Virus record (IMG/VR): IMGVR_UViG_3300030406_003844
Location: 1 to 48,839 of that record
DNA: 48,839 nucleotides
From: a virus
Reading direction: 5' to 3' (one strand)
Every line of letters starts with the position of its first letter. The first letter of the stretch is position 1. The position numbers were made by a program, and so were the translations under genes. The notes under the pieces were generated by a model that worked only from the letters and a program-made list of their open reading frames with translations, did no database searches and had not been told where the DNA came from. Shown here in pieces: positions 1-11,900 of the stretch.

Positions 1-1
1 T

Positions 2-919
2 TTTGAATTTGTATCTTCCTTACACGGTGGCCCTGTTTTAGTCTTACCTATAGAGAACGCATTTGCAGAAATTACTGTACTCGGTCAAACTCTAAATTAT
101 GTTAATTATCCAAACTATGAAGATGGTAGTTCTAGGACTGAGGGATTAGCACAGATACCCACTCACCCACTTATCAATACGCCGGGTAAAAGAGCAGACG
201 AATTCATCACTTATCAATTGTCAAAATTGTTAACATCTACATTAGAAATAAGCGAAAGGGCAGTAAACGCTGCCGGTGATAAGACGATGGACAAGGTGTT
301 CACAACTGCAATCAAGAAAAGCGGAGATGGGTTTGAAACACGACTAGAGATAACTCAAGTCCATGCTACGTCACTTGGCACTGTTAATAACCAAATCCGT
401 CACAATTTCGGAGTTGGCCTTTTGCCTACAGTGCAAGGATTTACTGGTGGTAAAGCAGGTAAGAGGGTTAAATCCGCTGGTGATAAAGTGCAGGACATCT
501 TGGGTATACTTGCAAACAGTAACAATTTTGACACTGCTGCCACTAACAATTCTCTTGGTAATTTTGTTGACAAAATAGCAAACTTCGTTACTCAGCCGTT
601 TTACGGAGAAAGAGACAGCGGTGACTATATTTATGCTATACAGATACCTTATGATACTGGTGTGACAAAAGGCAATAGTGATTTAGATACACAGGTTGCA
701 CAAAGAAACCACTGGGTCATGACTGACGATGCGCCAACATTTGAAAAGATGGCTGTAAGTAATGACACCCATGCATCTAAGGATTATGCACCTGAACACG
801 ATGACAGCAGGCGTAACGGCATACACGGTATAATCACAGACTTCCATGTACATAGAGATGCTGAAATGAAAGCCTACGAGTTTGCTTTAAAATTCGTAGC
901 GGCTAATGTAATAATTTGA
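2..919 (+). CDS. Tail/baseplate-type structural protein, 5' end cut by window edge
   Basis: The frame is open from base 2 to the TGA at 917-919, so the gene begins left of the window; 305 residues are visible. A TTG at 218 is an internal codon, not the start. No family is recognised by name. Its second half contains KSAGDKVQDILGILAN and YAIQIPYDTG, and both stretches recur in the next gene (SKSAGDKVQDLIGIVSN, RGIQIPYDSL). The C-termini also align (HGIITDFHVHRDAEMKAYEFAL against RIIPEKLHVRYDAGNKYYAFSL, shown here only as short matching blocks). The two are therefore probably paralogous virion components. Position at the head of a tail/baseplate gene run suggests a tail or baseplate role (inference). 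Confidence 0.7.
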   Translation, partial: FEFVSSLHGGPVLVLPIENAFAEITVLGQTLNYVNYPNYEDGSSRTEGLAQIPTHPLINTPGKRADEFITYQLSKLLTSTLEISERAVNAAGDKTMDKVFTTAIKKSGDGFETRLEITQVHATSLGTVNNQIRHNFGVGLLPTVQGFTGGKAGKRVKSAGDKVQDILGILANSNNFDTAATNNSLGNFVDKIANFVTQPFYGERDSGDYIYAIQIPYDTGVTKGNSDLDTQVAQRNHWVMTDDAPTFEKMAVSNDTHASKDYAPEHDDSRRNGIHGIITDFHVHRDAEMKAYEFALKFVAANVII

Positions 920-928
920 GGGAATGAT

Positions 929-2929
929 ATGGCTTTACCTATACGATTAATTGTTGGCCCTGACAACCTGATGGAGATACCATTGGAAGCACAATCTTTG
1001 GATATCACAGTTAATCGTAATGCGTCTGCGTTCCCTACTCCCAACAATATAGTTGGTAGAGTTGCAATCGATACCAACATACCTGAGATTGACATCGAAA
1101 TAGGTGGTATATTTCAAGACGATGTTGAAACTTCGTTTGACATAGAAAAAACCAAACCTAATTTTGAGGGAGGGGATGTAGTATTCAATTTTGCATCCAT
1201 TGTACCAACTAATAACCTTACCATCGCACCCGGTAGAAGGGGACTCCTTGACTTGAATTATCTTAAGGTTCAATTTAAATCTGACTTAGAAATGCAATCT
1301 ACAAAAACGGGTAGTATAGATATTTTTGACACACCTAGCCAAAGAAACCCTGTAGAAACTAACATGTTTAGCGAATATGATTTGATAAGAGAGAGCATTT
1401 CAAGTCCCGCTGAAGATACAATAAATCATCCGTCTTCAGGAACTTATTCTGCCGGTAGTACTAGCATCGTGCTAGACAGCATAAATGGATTCGGCTCTCA
1501 ACGAAGAATACATGATACCGATGGTAACTTTCTAGGACTAGTAACAGATAGCAACTCTTCTAGTAATTCTTTGACGCTTGCGGGAGGCACTGAAATAAAC
1601 ATAAATGACGGAGATACTGTTAAACAATTCACTACCACATTGTTTGCTCCAAACGGACAGGTAGTAGGTAGTGTGATCGATGCTGTATTAAGTGGCCCAA
1701 CTGATGAAAACGAAGAACATCATATCAAAAAGATTACGCTAGATAGCATTAGTGTACCAATCTATGAAAATGTAGATTACTATATGACTACTTTTTCTAG
1801 GCCTCCGCTAGAGTCTATTTTGAATAACAAAAAGATAACCCTGTTTCCTAATTATTGGAGAGTTGATGGGATAACAAACAAAAGAGACACGCCTTTAGGA
1901 GTTCATCTAGTGTTTTCTAGCGATATGGCTCATTCAGATTATCAAAATGTAACAGAAAAAGGTGTGCAGGTTAACGGTAGTCACCCAAGTGTTACCCAAA
2001 GAGGCAAGCATTACCCTGAATTCAATTCTGATGGTGACAGACTCGCAGGTAGTGGTCAGGACGTTTATATCAAGGTGCCAATAGGTGGCATAACAACTAA
2101 TGCCAATAATGGTAATCCTGCTAGTACTTTAGCCTTAATTGTAAAAAAAGCATTGGAGTTAACCGACGACGTTATGCTAAAAGGGGGCATCAATTCGAGT
2201 CACGGGCAAACTTTGCCATCAGCGTTTACCGTTACTGTAGGTGGACCAATGTTAAAGGTGAAACAAAATGATAGGCCAATCAATTCTAGTTTAGTCTCGG
2301 TATTAGAACCATGTCTGCAATTTGACGCATCCGAAAACTTTGATGTATCGGATGAAGGCACTATTGAACTAGCACAAATAGAGTTTTTTACTGGAGGTTA
2401 TATTGTAAATTCTGCTAGTGTTAGTTCCAAATCTGCTGGTGACAAAGTTCAAGATTTGATAGGTATAGTGTCAAACGCAAAGAAGGATAGGGATTTGATT
2501 AGAGGTATACAGATACCCTATGATAGTTTGATACAAAGTGACGCAGTTACACCGGCTGCAAGAAATTTCTTTCTAACTTTTGGGCAACAGGATATCGGCG
2601 CAAAAGGCTCATCGAGTAACACACTAAGTGCATCTCACAAAATGATACCCGGTTTACTTCCGGGCGATTTAGGCGGTGACCCTTTGCCAGATCGTGGTGA
2701 CAGTTTCTTTGACAATATTGCTGAATTTACAGACACTGTTGGTGCTTTATTCAGTTTCGTTGGCAATTTAGTGGGTGATACATTCGTTACATTGTTATCC
2801 GACCCGCTTGGTAATGATGGTGGAATAAGGATTATTCCTGAAAAACTACATGTACGCTATGATGCTGGCAACAAATATTACGCCTTTAGTTTATATTTGA
2901 AGGCATCTGACTTTGTAATAGGGGTGTGA
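929..2929 (+). CDS. Tail/baseplate-type structural protein, paralogue of the upstream gene
   Basis: A 666-residue protein. The ATG at 929 follows GAGGGAATGAT, a good ribosome-binding site, 9 bases after the upstream stop. Residues about 510-560 repeat the SAGDKVQD...IQIPYD block of the upstream gene, and the last 35 residues match that gene's C-terminus. Residues about 167-235 hold a beta-rich insert (SIVLDSINGF, DTDGNFLGLV, INDGDTVKQF) that resembles inserts in the giant protein and the hub-like protein downstream. This looks like a core shared with the preceding protein, enlarged by an inserted module. No enzymatic motif is visible. A tail-tube, baseplate or tail-accessory role is likely from context; the exact role is unknown. 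Confidence 0.72.
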   Translation: MALPIRLIVGPDNLMEIPLEAQSLDITVNRNASAFPTPNNIVGRVAIDTNIPEIDIEIGGIFQDDVETSFDIEKTKPNFEGGDVVFNFASIVPTNNLTIAPGRRGLLDLNYLKVQFKSDLEMQSTKTGSIDIFDTPSQRNPVETNMFSEYDLIRESISSPAEDTINHPSSGTYSAGSTSIVLDSINGFGSQRRIHDTDGNFLGLVTDSNSSSNSLTLAGGTEININDGDTVKQFTTTLFAPNGQVVGSVIDAVLSGPTDENEEHHIKKITLDSISVPIYENVDYYMTTFSRPPLESILNNKKITLFPNYWRVDGITNKRDTPLGVHLVFSSDMAHSDYQNVTEKGVQVNGSHPSVTQRGKHYPEFNSDGDRLAGSGQDVYIKVPIGGITTNANNGNPASTLALIVKKALELTDDVMLKGGINSSHGQTLPSAFTVTVGGPMLKVKQNDRPINSSLVSVLEPCLQFDASENFDVSDEGTIELAQIEFFTGGYIVNSASVSSKSAGDKVQDLIGIVSNAKKDRDLIRGIQIPYDSLIQSDAVTPAARNFFLTFGQQDIGAKGSSSNTLSASHKMIPGLLPGDLGGDPLPDRGDSFFDNIAEFTDTVGALFSFVGNLVGDTFVTLLSDPLGNDGGIRIIPEKLHVRYDAGNKYYAFSLYLKASDFVIGV

Positions 2930-2931
2930 AA

Positions 2932-5900
2932 ATGACTATACTGATTGACCCCGGACACGCTTTACTCTTCAACGGTATAACGGACGGTGTATTAGTTCCT
3001 CCAAACCTTAACATTGTGCATGGTAAAAACGATGAGAATCTCAAAACTTTACCCAATGTACTGCGCTCGTTTACTTTAGAAACTTGGATAGTACCCGATT
3101 GTGGCGGTATTGTTTACGAGTATGAGAATGTCATGCGATTGAGCGTGGGTACCCCTTCTAGTCCAGCACCCGCTACTTTTGAAATTAACTTAGAAAACGT
3201 GGCTGCTGGTACCACTAGTGTTTATGCATTAAACAGTGCAAAGCCGGTGCACAGCCCTACTGGTGATTTGGCTTATTGGGATGGAGTGTTATTCCCGTCA
3301 GCAAGTTTAGCGGTGCACGACTCATATAACTATCTCGACTCTACTGTAAATGATTCTACAGCCTTAAATGATGGTCACAGAGAATTGCTAAATGTCACAG
3401 TGACCTTTACTGGTAGAAGGTTAGCCATGCATATCAATGGCGATTTAGTAGTTTCAAAAGCCTTTGATGAAGTACAACAAGTTGTTTTGAATCCTTCAAA
3501 CATGTTTCTTGGGGGCAAAGGTGGAGAATATAGGGGTACCATAGAAGCAATTCATCTTTCAAGAGGTGTAAAGCCATCCGGTAGAGTTGCTTATGCTCCC
3601 GTAAAAAGTGACGATACAATAGCACTTTGGAGATTTGAAGAGCCGATCGAACCCATAACCACACAAGTTGTTACTCCGTCAATTTCAGCATCTACCAGTG
3701 CTAGTTCTACAATCAATATAGGTACGACTGCTGCTAAAGCATTAGCCAAAGAGTTAGCAGGTGACGGTATAACTGAAACCATCAATTTTACCGCATCGCC
3801 ACCTTGGAATTCACTAGGCTCTTACACGATAAAAAAATATGCAGCAACATCAACTAGTGATATTACCATACCTAAAGTGCCCTACAATATAATTGTCAAC
3901 CCTCTCGGCTACAATTCTACCACTGGTAAACCCACTGCAAAGGCACCTGAGCGTTTACGTTTGACAGCAATAGATGGCGGTGCAGGAACTATTACTGTAG
4001 AATCTATTCACCTTGACTTTGATGCTACCTCGAATGGTAGAAGAGGAGCGTTACAAGCACATGATGCTGGCTTCTTTGTGGTTGTTACTGGAGATTGTAT
4101 TGTTGATGGCGGTAATGGTAATGACTTCCAACCACAGGGTAGCGGAACACAATTTTCTCATAAACAAGGACAGGTTTGCATCGATGAAAGTGACTTTGAA
4201 AACCATGGGATTATGTTTTCTATGAGTATGGCTATTGATTCTGATAGTTACAATAAGTTTTCAGCATCTTCTGCTAATCCCGGCGACGGCTTTTACATAG
4301 GTCACTCAGGTAGACACACTCTAAATCACGTTAAGAGTCACCCGTTTATGGGTATTCTTCCACCTGTTTCTGATTTAGTTGTAGATAAAAAATTAGATGC
4401 ATCGGCTGATGTGATTTCTGCATCATTTGATTCTCAGTATTCAGACATCAAAGATACAGTGCCCATCAATTCAAAAATATCTGCTTATGATTCACATATT
4501 GCTAACAGGATTTCCAATCTCGCTCACAAAACTAAAGTCAAACAAATTGTAGAAAATGGTATGAGCGACATATCAGATACTCAAAGAGGTATACTCGCTT
4601 TGGGTGGTACAACATTTGACTCTAGTTTGTTCAATCTTAAATCGATTGGTGGCACAAGTGCATTGAGTGATTCTAAAGAAGCCGCTAGACATTTAGTCCC
4701 ATCTAGTGATGCGAGGATTGCGATACTTGATTTGCCTTCTTTATCTACTTACAATTATGCACCATTTATACAAGTGCATTACAATGCTGTTTGTCACAAC
4801 TCAATCAACTTCCCTGTCGCTGCTGCGTCTAGGATAGACTCATCTTTTACTAGCACATCTACAGCCATCAAGTTAGAAAGCATCAAATCTTTTGGCAAAG
4901 ATGGAGCAGTATTGTCTGCCGCTGACTTTTCTATAGGTGACACACCTGCAACAACAAACCCTTCTATAACTGCTACACTAAATCACACTACCAAAAAAGT
5001 CACGTTTAGTGCGGCTACCGACTCAGCATTCCAATCTGCAGACACTACAGGTGCTATTGTAAAATTAAGCATGAATGGTCCTTCCATAATGGTAACAAAG
5101 ACTGTACCTGATGTAAGCACAATTGTTACTGGTAGCACTTCTATTCTCGATCTTATTCACACTGCGTTAGATGCAGGAGATTTGGATATATATTCGCCCG
5201 GAGGCAGAATAGAAATTGACATGCCTGAAAACTTTGGCTTTACTGAGGGAGACTTAGAAGGAGATACAGAAGAAGGCACTGTTGCAGAACCAAAGTTAGA
5301 TTTCACACTATGTCCTGAAAATTACTTACCACTTACAGCAACGGACACTCCTGCTAAAACACCACAAGGCATAGCAGTTGCTAACGCTAATTTGTCTTCA
5401 AAGTCATCTCAATTTAGCAAGATAATAGTGTCCCGTAGTTATAACCCAACAAACCTAGAAGAAGTCGAAGATATGGCTAGGCAGTTGCCAGTTAATCGTA
5501 GAGTTAGGACTGGCTTACTAATTAACAATAACGGTGGCTATGCCGCCAATACTACCACTGCATTGACTGTAGATGGCGTGGACGCTAGAACAATATTTGC
5601 TGACGGGGACATAGTTTACAAAGTGGATGGTACTCAAGTTGGTACAATCAACCATACGGTAACTGAAACCACTATTCGCATATCAGGTAGCGGTGGAACA
5701 ACAGTCGCTTTGCAAGATAACGAAGAATTATTCATCGGTCCTATTGAACTAGGTACTGGAACAACAAATCAATCTACTGGGGTATACGAAATCTTTGATA
5801 TTATTGAGCACCAAGTATTAGGTAAAAAGGTAATTTTGACAGTGCAACCAAGCGATCGTAGGCGTTTCTCACAGTTAGCAAAACTAAGGTCAGATGCATC

Positions 5901-8900
5901 TACTCCTAATTCAATATCAATAGAATATCTTGTTTCGAGAGGCAGAGTATTGTCATTTGGTGATGAGGCTGATGGGACCTCTAGTCTGTTGGCCTACGGA
6001 CTTGTATCTGATATTGCGAGTGCCAGCGTCAGTGCAAAGGGTGATGGGTCACCTGATTCTCACATAGTGAAAGAAATCATGCCCGGAGCACCCGTAGTTA
6101 CAGTTACACTAGGTGGTCCCGGTCAAGGTGCAATCAATACAAAAGAAACTTGGAGCACCAGTCCCACTGCTAGAATGCCTTGGAGTACAAGGCGTGATTG
6201 CGTAGTAAATGGTGGTGCTGTAGACACTAGTGCTAGAACAATTACAGTGGTGCCTCTCAATAATCGTGCGACTGACTTACAATCTTGGGGAACATATTGC
6301 TTCCCAAAGGTAGGTAGAGTTTACCTTGAGATGCCAAGGACAGATGTAAATGAAGCAATTCAGTTTGCTTCCGCAGAGTACGCTTCAAAGACAGGTGTCA
6401 AGTTTACATTTGCATCGGGTAGTCATCAAGGCACTGGTAAGTTTGTTTTAGCAGATGGCAGCGAGGCAGATACGTTTAGTGATTGGGTTACTGCTGTTGG
6501 CTCTACAAACATAGTCGGAGGTAACCTGCATGTTGATGATAAATTCCTTGAAGAGTCTGTTTGTAGTGATGGTACTACTATCAATGATAGATTGTTCCAA
6601 ACCCTCAATACCGTGCAACACGACTATCAACTAGGCACACAGTATGCTAGTACTCGTGCTTTAGTAGAAATTCCTTTGTTTGAAGAATTCTTTTTCGATA
6701 ACCCTGACGAGGGTATCTTCCCCGGCCCTGACAACAGTATGAAGATACATATTGATGCCACTAGAACTGCTAGCAACTGGGCACCTAATCCAGTGGGTAG
6801 AAGGCATGAAGAAATTAGACCTCAAGACCCTGAAGTATTTGGTGCGTTTTCATATTCAATAGCAACTAATACTCACAGATCGGGTACTAAGATTACTGCT
6901 CCCTTTACTGATACGAGTGCTCCAATTTTGATTCATGTCGAAGATGCAAGTATATTCCCCATCCCTACCGCTGGCCCTACCGCTGTTGCAGGTATAGACG
7001 GCAGTGCTAGATTCCGCAGAGCATTTTTGCCGAGTGGAGAGTGGGTACTTTACATTGATAGAGATACAAATAACAATACAATCACAGCAGCATCAGCAGC
7101 AACTGCTGGTGGCAATTTTGCAATGAGCAAAAACTTCGTCAAAGAGTTTGCAGTGGGCGTACAGTTAACTCCGGGTCCGGGCTATCAAGACATGTCTTAT
7201 TCATCTATTGCTGACAACCCTCTCCTCAAGAGTGCTGGTTACGAAGGAAGGCGTTCTTTCTATTATGACAGGTCAAACGTAATGACGCAAGGTGGCAATG
7301 TCGATTACGGTATGAAGCAATATGTTAGTGCAGTTGAATTTAGAGCGGGACCTCGTGTCAATCCTCACCTTGACAGAATACAAAGTGGTAGAGCGAAAGG
7401 TTTAGTTTCTTACTTGAATACAAGCACGAATGTATTAGAGTTGCAAGATGCTAGCCTTTTCCCTGTAGATAAAGAAGGTGTAGATGGTCACACAGGTTAT
7501 CGCTACAGGCTGGCCTATAGAGATGCTAGCGGTACTTTGCATTACGCCTTTTACGAATCAATAACTAACACAACCATCACTCTCAACCACAGAGACACAG
7601 GTTTTACTCCTTCATTTAATGACGAAGTAGTGCTTGTCGATATGCATGCTCACCCTAGTACGATATATCCTGAAGTTAACGATAAAGCACTTTTGAACAG
7701 AAGTTGGGCTTACCCTTATGCTCCCGGTGGTCTTCGTGATGGTGATACTGTTTGGATGAACATGCACTATACAAATCCTCATTCAATTGAAGGATTGTTC
7801 TGTAAGAGCAGAGGCACACTAAACGAAGGTAAAGTTTGGACCGGTTTCAATGGTGGGCAGGGAACAATGAATGCTAACCCAAGAAGCAGCACACCTTTAG
7901 AGAACTTTTTGATTGGTAATACTTGTATAGAAACAGCAAAGAATTTTGTGCAACATGTCAACAAAACAATTGAGTTGAATTATGAGGCACTAGGTCTATC
8001 TGCTGACCTAGCACCCACAGTCGCATATTTAGACCCCTATCAATCAGATGATGAACATACTCGTGTTTTATTGTATGACGTAGCACATGACCGTGAGTTT
8101 ATTGCATTCCAAGACCTTTGGATGCAAGTTCAGAGTAGTGCTGATGCAACTAAGATAGGGACTGCGCCCAGCACCACTACAGGTGTTATTTCTCACAGTG
8201 ATGCAGCCTCCGGCTCTCAATTAGACGTGGCTTCCGGGTTCCCAAGTCAAAACAAATACCTCACTTCAACTACTAAGTCTCAGTTTATTGAAGCCGCATA
8301 TTCGCATCAAAGCACATGGAACGCTAGCACTCAAACCATACTTTCTCCGCATAGCCCCGATGTGGGTAACTATACAACGAATAGCGGTATGCCTAGAACT
8401 AATGATGCTGTAATCAACTCTGCTGATGCATTGTTATTGCATAAGCAAATTGATAAGAACTCAAGAGAGGCATCTACTTTCTTTGATACTCCTGATGGTA
8501 CTCGTGCTATACCTGCATTCCTAGCACTAAAAGGAATAAGGAGTAGCACTTTGGATTTGAGTGGGCACGAAGAAACTAGGCTCAATAATTTAGACCATTG
8601 GACTAAAATGGACTTCGTAAGAAGACTCACTGTTGATTTTGGTGAAGTTTCTTTACGAGATGGTGTTACCAATATAGAATCAGCCGCTCGTGAAGTTGTG
8701 CGTCTAATAAATCAAGCCGGTGCAAAAAATGGCAGGACTCATGCGAGGAAAGAAAAGGAGCGACATCTAGGTGAAAGCACTGGTTCTACTCACGATCCTG
8801 CACCATTTTGGGATGTAAAGAAAGGGTTCTCTAGTCACGATAAAGGAACGCATATGGGTTATGTTCGTGCTCATCTTGGTAGAGTAGTCCTTGACTCTAA

Positions 8901-11900
8901 CGGCAACAAAGGTTTCTCTGTTGTAATACACTCCACTGTTCCCGGTGCAGAGGGTCGAAATTTCTGTGCTTGGTTAGACAGTAGTCGTGCACAAACTCCC
9001 TATCGCCCACAGTACCTAATTGGTCACGGTGGTAGGTTCCGCAATTATTGGTGCCAACCTGATGAGATAACTGGTGAAAACATGCACCCTGCTCCTATGC
9101 CAATCAATAGATTTGGTAGACCGTTTGCCCCTATTACTACTTTGAAGGAATACATTCCTCCTGAAGAAACACTGGATGCGTTTGAAAACAATCTAAGTTT
9201 AGGGCCGGAAACTATTGCAAGTTCAACTCAAAAAACTGACACATTCCGTGAAAATGCTTCGGGTAGAAATTCAAACACTGTAGTCAATGAATCATTTGAA
9301 ACTAAAAGCCCATCATCTACACTAGTTGATGGATTAAGAGCAGGAACATCTGCACAAGCCCGTATTAATTTTGGTGGGCTAACACAAGCCGGTATACCGG
9401 GTTGGGCACCTAACACTGGAAGATGGGGCATGGGTCGAGATGGCGATGACAGATTCAAATCGATATATGGCAACGCATCTAACGCTTCCACTGCTATGCT
9501 AGGTAGCACAATAAATACCTCGGACAATGCTAGAGGTTACATACCGGAAGAGCAAATGAAGCCCACCAACATAGGTAACGGCAATTTGTATGGTATCAGA
9601 TTTGAAGACCACAGAGGTGACAACCACACAATCAGAATGGTATACAAAGAGTGTGACAAACCATTTGGTAACGACTTAACAATGGTACCGCCTACATTTG
9701 ACGAAGAGGTTGTGATTTACTTTGATGACAAAGATGTAGCACAGGGTGGGTTTACGATTGGTCGACATATGGTGGGCACTGGTGAAGTCTGCGGGGAGGT
9801 AAGCGGGGGTACGCCCAAGGAATACAAAGGTAATCTTTGGAACAATTACCCATCTCCTGCTGTAGGTATACATTGTGCGGTAACTCGCAGTTCAAGCACG
9901 GATGAAGAAATAGCGGTTGTCCTTTCTCCACCTTACGATTCAAGTGGTACTCTATCCCATCCCGACATTTTAGGCTACCTTGGATTTCCTGAGTCAGGGA
10001 TGCTGCAACTGACGATAGATGGCACAGGCGAAGAAGGTATTACAATTCATTACACGAGCAGGACTCATAACGACAAAAATGGCCCACACAAATTCTACGG
10101 ATGCAAAGGTGGGACTGGTGCTGCTATAAGTTCAGCGGATTATTTATTGAGTCCAAGAATCAATTTTACTAGTGTGTTAACGGATGAAGTGATTGCAGCA
10201 GCGTTTGAGTTTGCAATGACTATGCCTGATGCAAATGATAGAAGTGTTTCAGCAACTAGTTTTGATTGTACGCACATGTTTGCACCTGATGGTAAAACTT
10301 TAGGTGAATGGGGGGTAAGTCCCACTGCCATTAGAGTCAAGGTCAATAATAAAAATAGAACACCTCTCAGCAAATTATTCAATGTTTCAAGAAGCAAAGA
10401 TTGGGGATTGATGGAGGGTGCGAGCAGTGACGCAACCGTAACTTCAAAACACACTGGTGGACTTACTGACAGCGAAAGAGATGACGGTACAAGATTAGAT
10501 GTCGGCTATATTCCTGAAACCGTTTTGCACATCACTACTCGATACAGAGGCACTAACGCTAATACTGCTACACCGATCTTGGTAGACAGCCAAAACAATC
10601 AGTTAGACATATCGACTTGGCAAAGAAACCTTCGTGGTGAAAACTTTACTGGCGTAGCGGGAGACCACATAATTCCAAAGGTAGATAGCCCAATGATTAA
10701 ACTCAGTGCTAAGTCTTCAACCCGTCTGACTTTAGCGAGTAACACTTTCTTGTATTCTATTTGTGTGCCGGGTTCAGATGACCCCCAAAGTTGGGGTGAA
10801 AGATTTACTTTGTGGTTAGGGTCGGAAGAGTATGCTGAAGTTAAAAGTCAAAGAGATGGTTCTGATGCAGAAATAAAATTAGCATATGAGGCTGCCACAG
10901 GAACCAGTGCTAATTTTGCATCTACAGTTACTGCGACTGATATTCTTATGCGAAATGGTGATGTCAAAAATGGCATGAAAACAGATGGAATTCGTAGGGC
11001 TGGAAGCAAGATGTCTAGCCCGTTCCTCTACTTTAGAGGAGGAAGAGACAGCCCTGACCACTGGGTGCCACTTTACTTTGGTGGTGGCTTTAGTGGTGTT
11101 GTGATGGATGTTAATGATGGTACTCAGAATGACTATGGGGATTTCTATACTCACCCATATGCTGGTGGCCCAACTGGTTCATGTGGTTTACAAAATGTTG
11201 GAGAAATCGCTGGCTCTTATGCTCTCCTCGATACTAATGCTATGCTGGCTATGTTCCCCGGTACACCTTATTTAGATGACCATAAGGGTAAAAATAACCC
11301 ACCGTTGTTTAATCAAGACGGTATTTTGCCATTCGATATGGCTAAAGGTGCGAACAACAAGGCTACAGGCACGACCTATACTGACGGTACAAATTCAGTT
11401 TCAGTTAACTTACCAAGTCCAATTATTCTCCGGTTTGCACATCCCCACGCTAGGTATAGTTCATCAGGTAATGCCGCTGACCAAACTGTATACATTGTGT
11501 TTGGTCCGGGTCAGGCTTTCCCACATAACAGTGCTGACTTTGAGCCACAAGGATCGAATATAGTGACCCTTGGTAATGGGTACAGTGCAGTTCCTATTGA
11601 AATGACTGGCGGTGGTGAAACTTTCTTACCTAATCAATTAGCCAACGGTGGCAGTTCAGTTAGCGGATTCAATACAACACTAACCCCCTCTGCTCATTTA
11701 CCAAGGACATCCTTTTTCCAAAAGAACAGAGTTAGTGGATTTAATTATGATATGAATTGGGAGCCGACTAAAGGTTTCCCAAGTTTAGGTGTACACGCTA
11801 GTAGCGGTGATACGTTTGACCAAACATATGACAAGGCGTTTTATTATGAAGGTGCAATCTTCAGCGTTCCTCATTTTTCATATCCACCGGCAGCACATCC

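Noticed and set aside
218-919. TTG-initiated start for the first gene
   Set aside because: The frame is open upstream to base 2 with sensible protein sequence; the gene is cut by the window edge.
2926-2931. GTG start of the giant gene overlapping the upstream stop
   Set aside because: The ATG at 2932 has a GGGGTG site at good spacing; the GTG would lie within that site.
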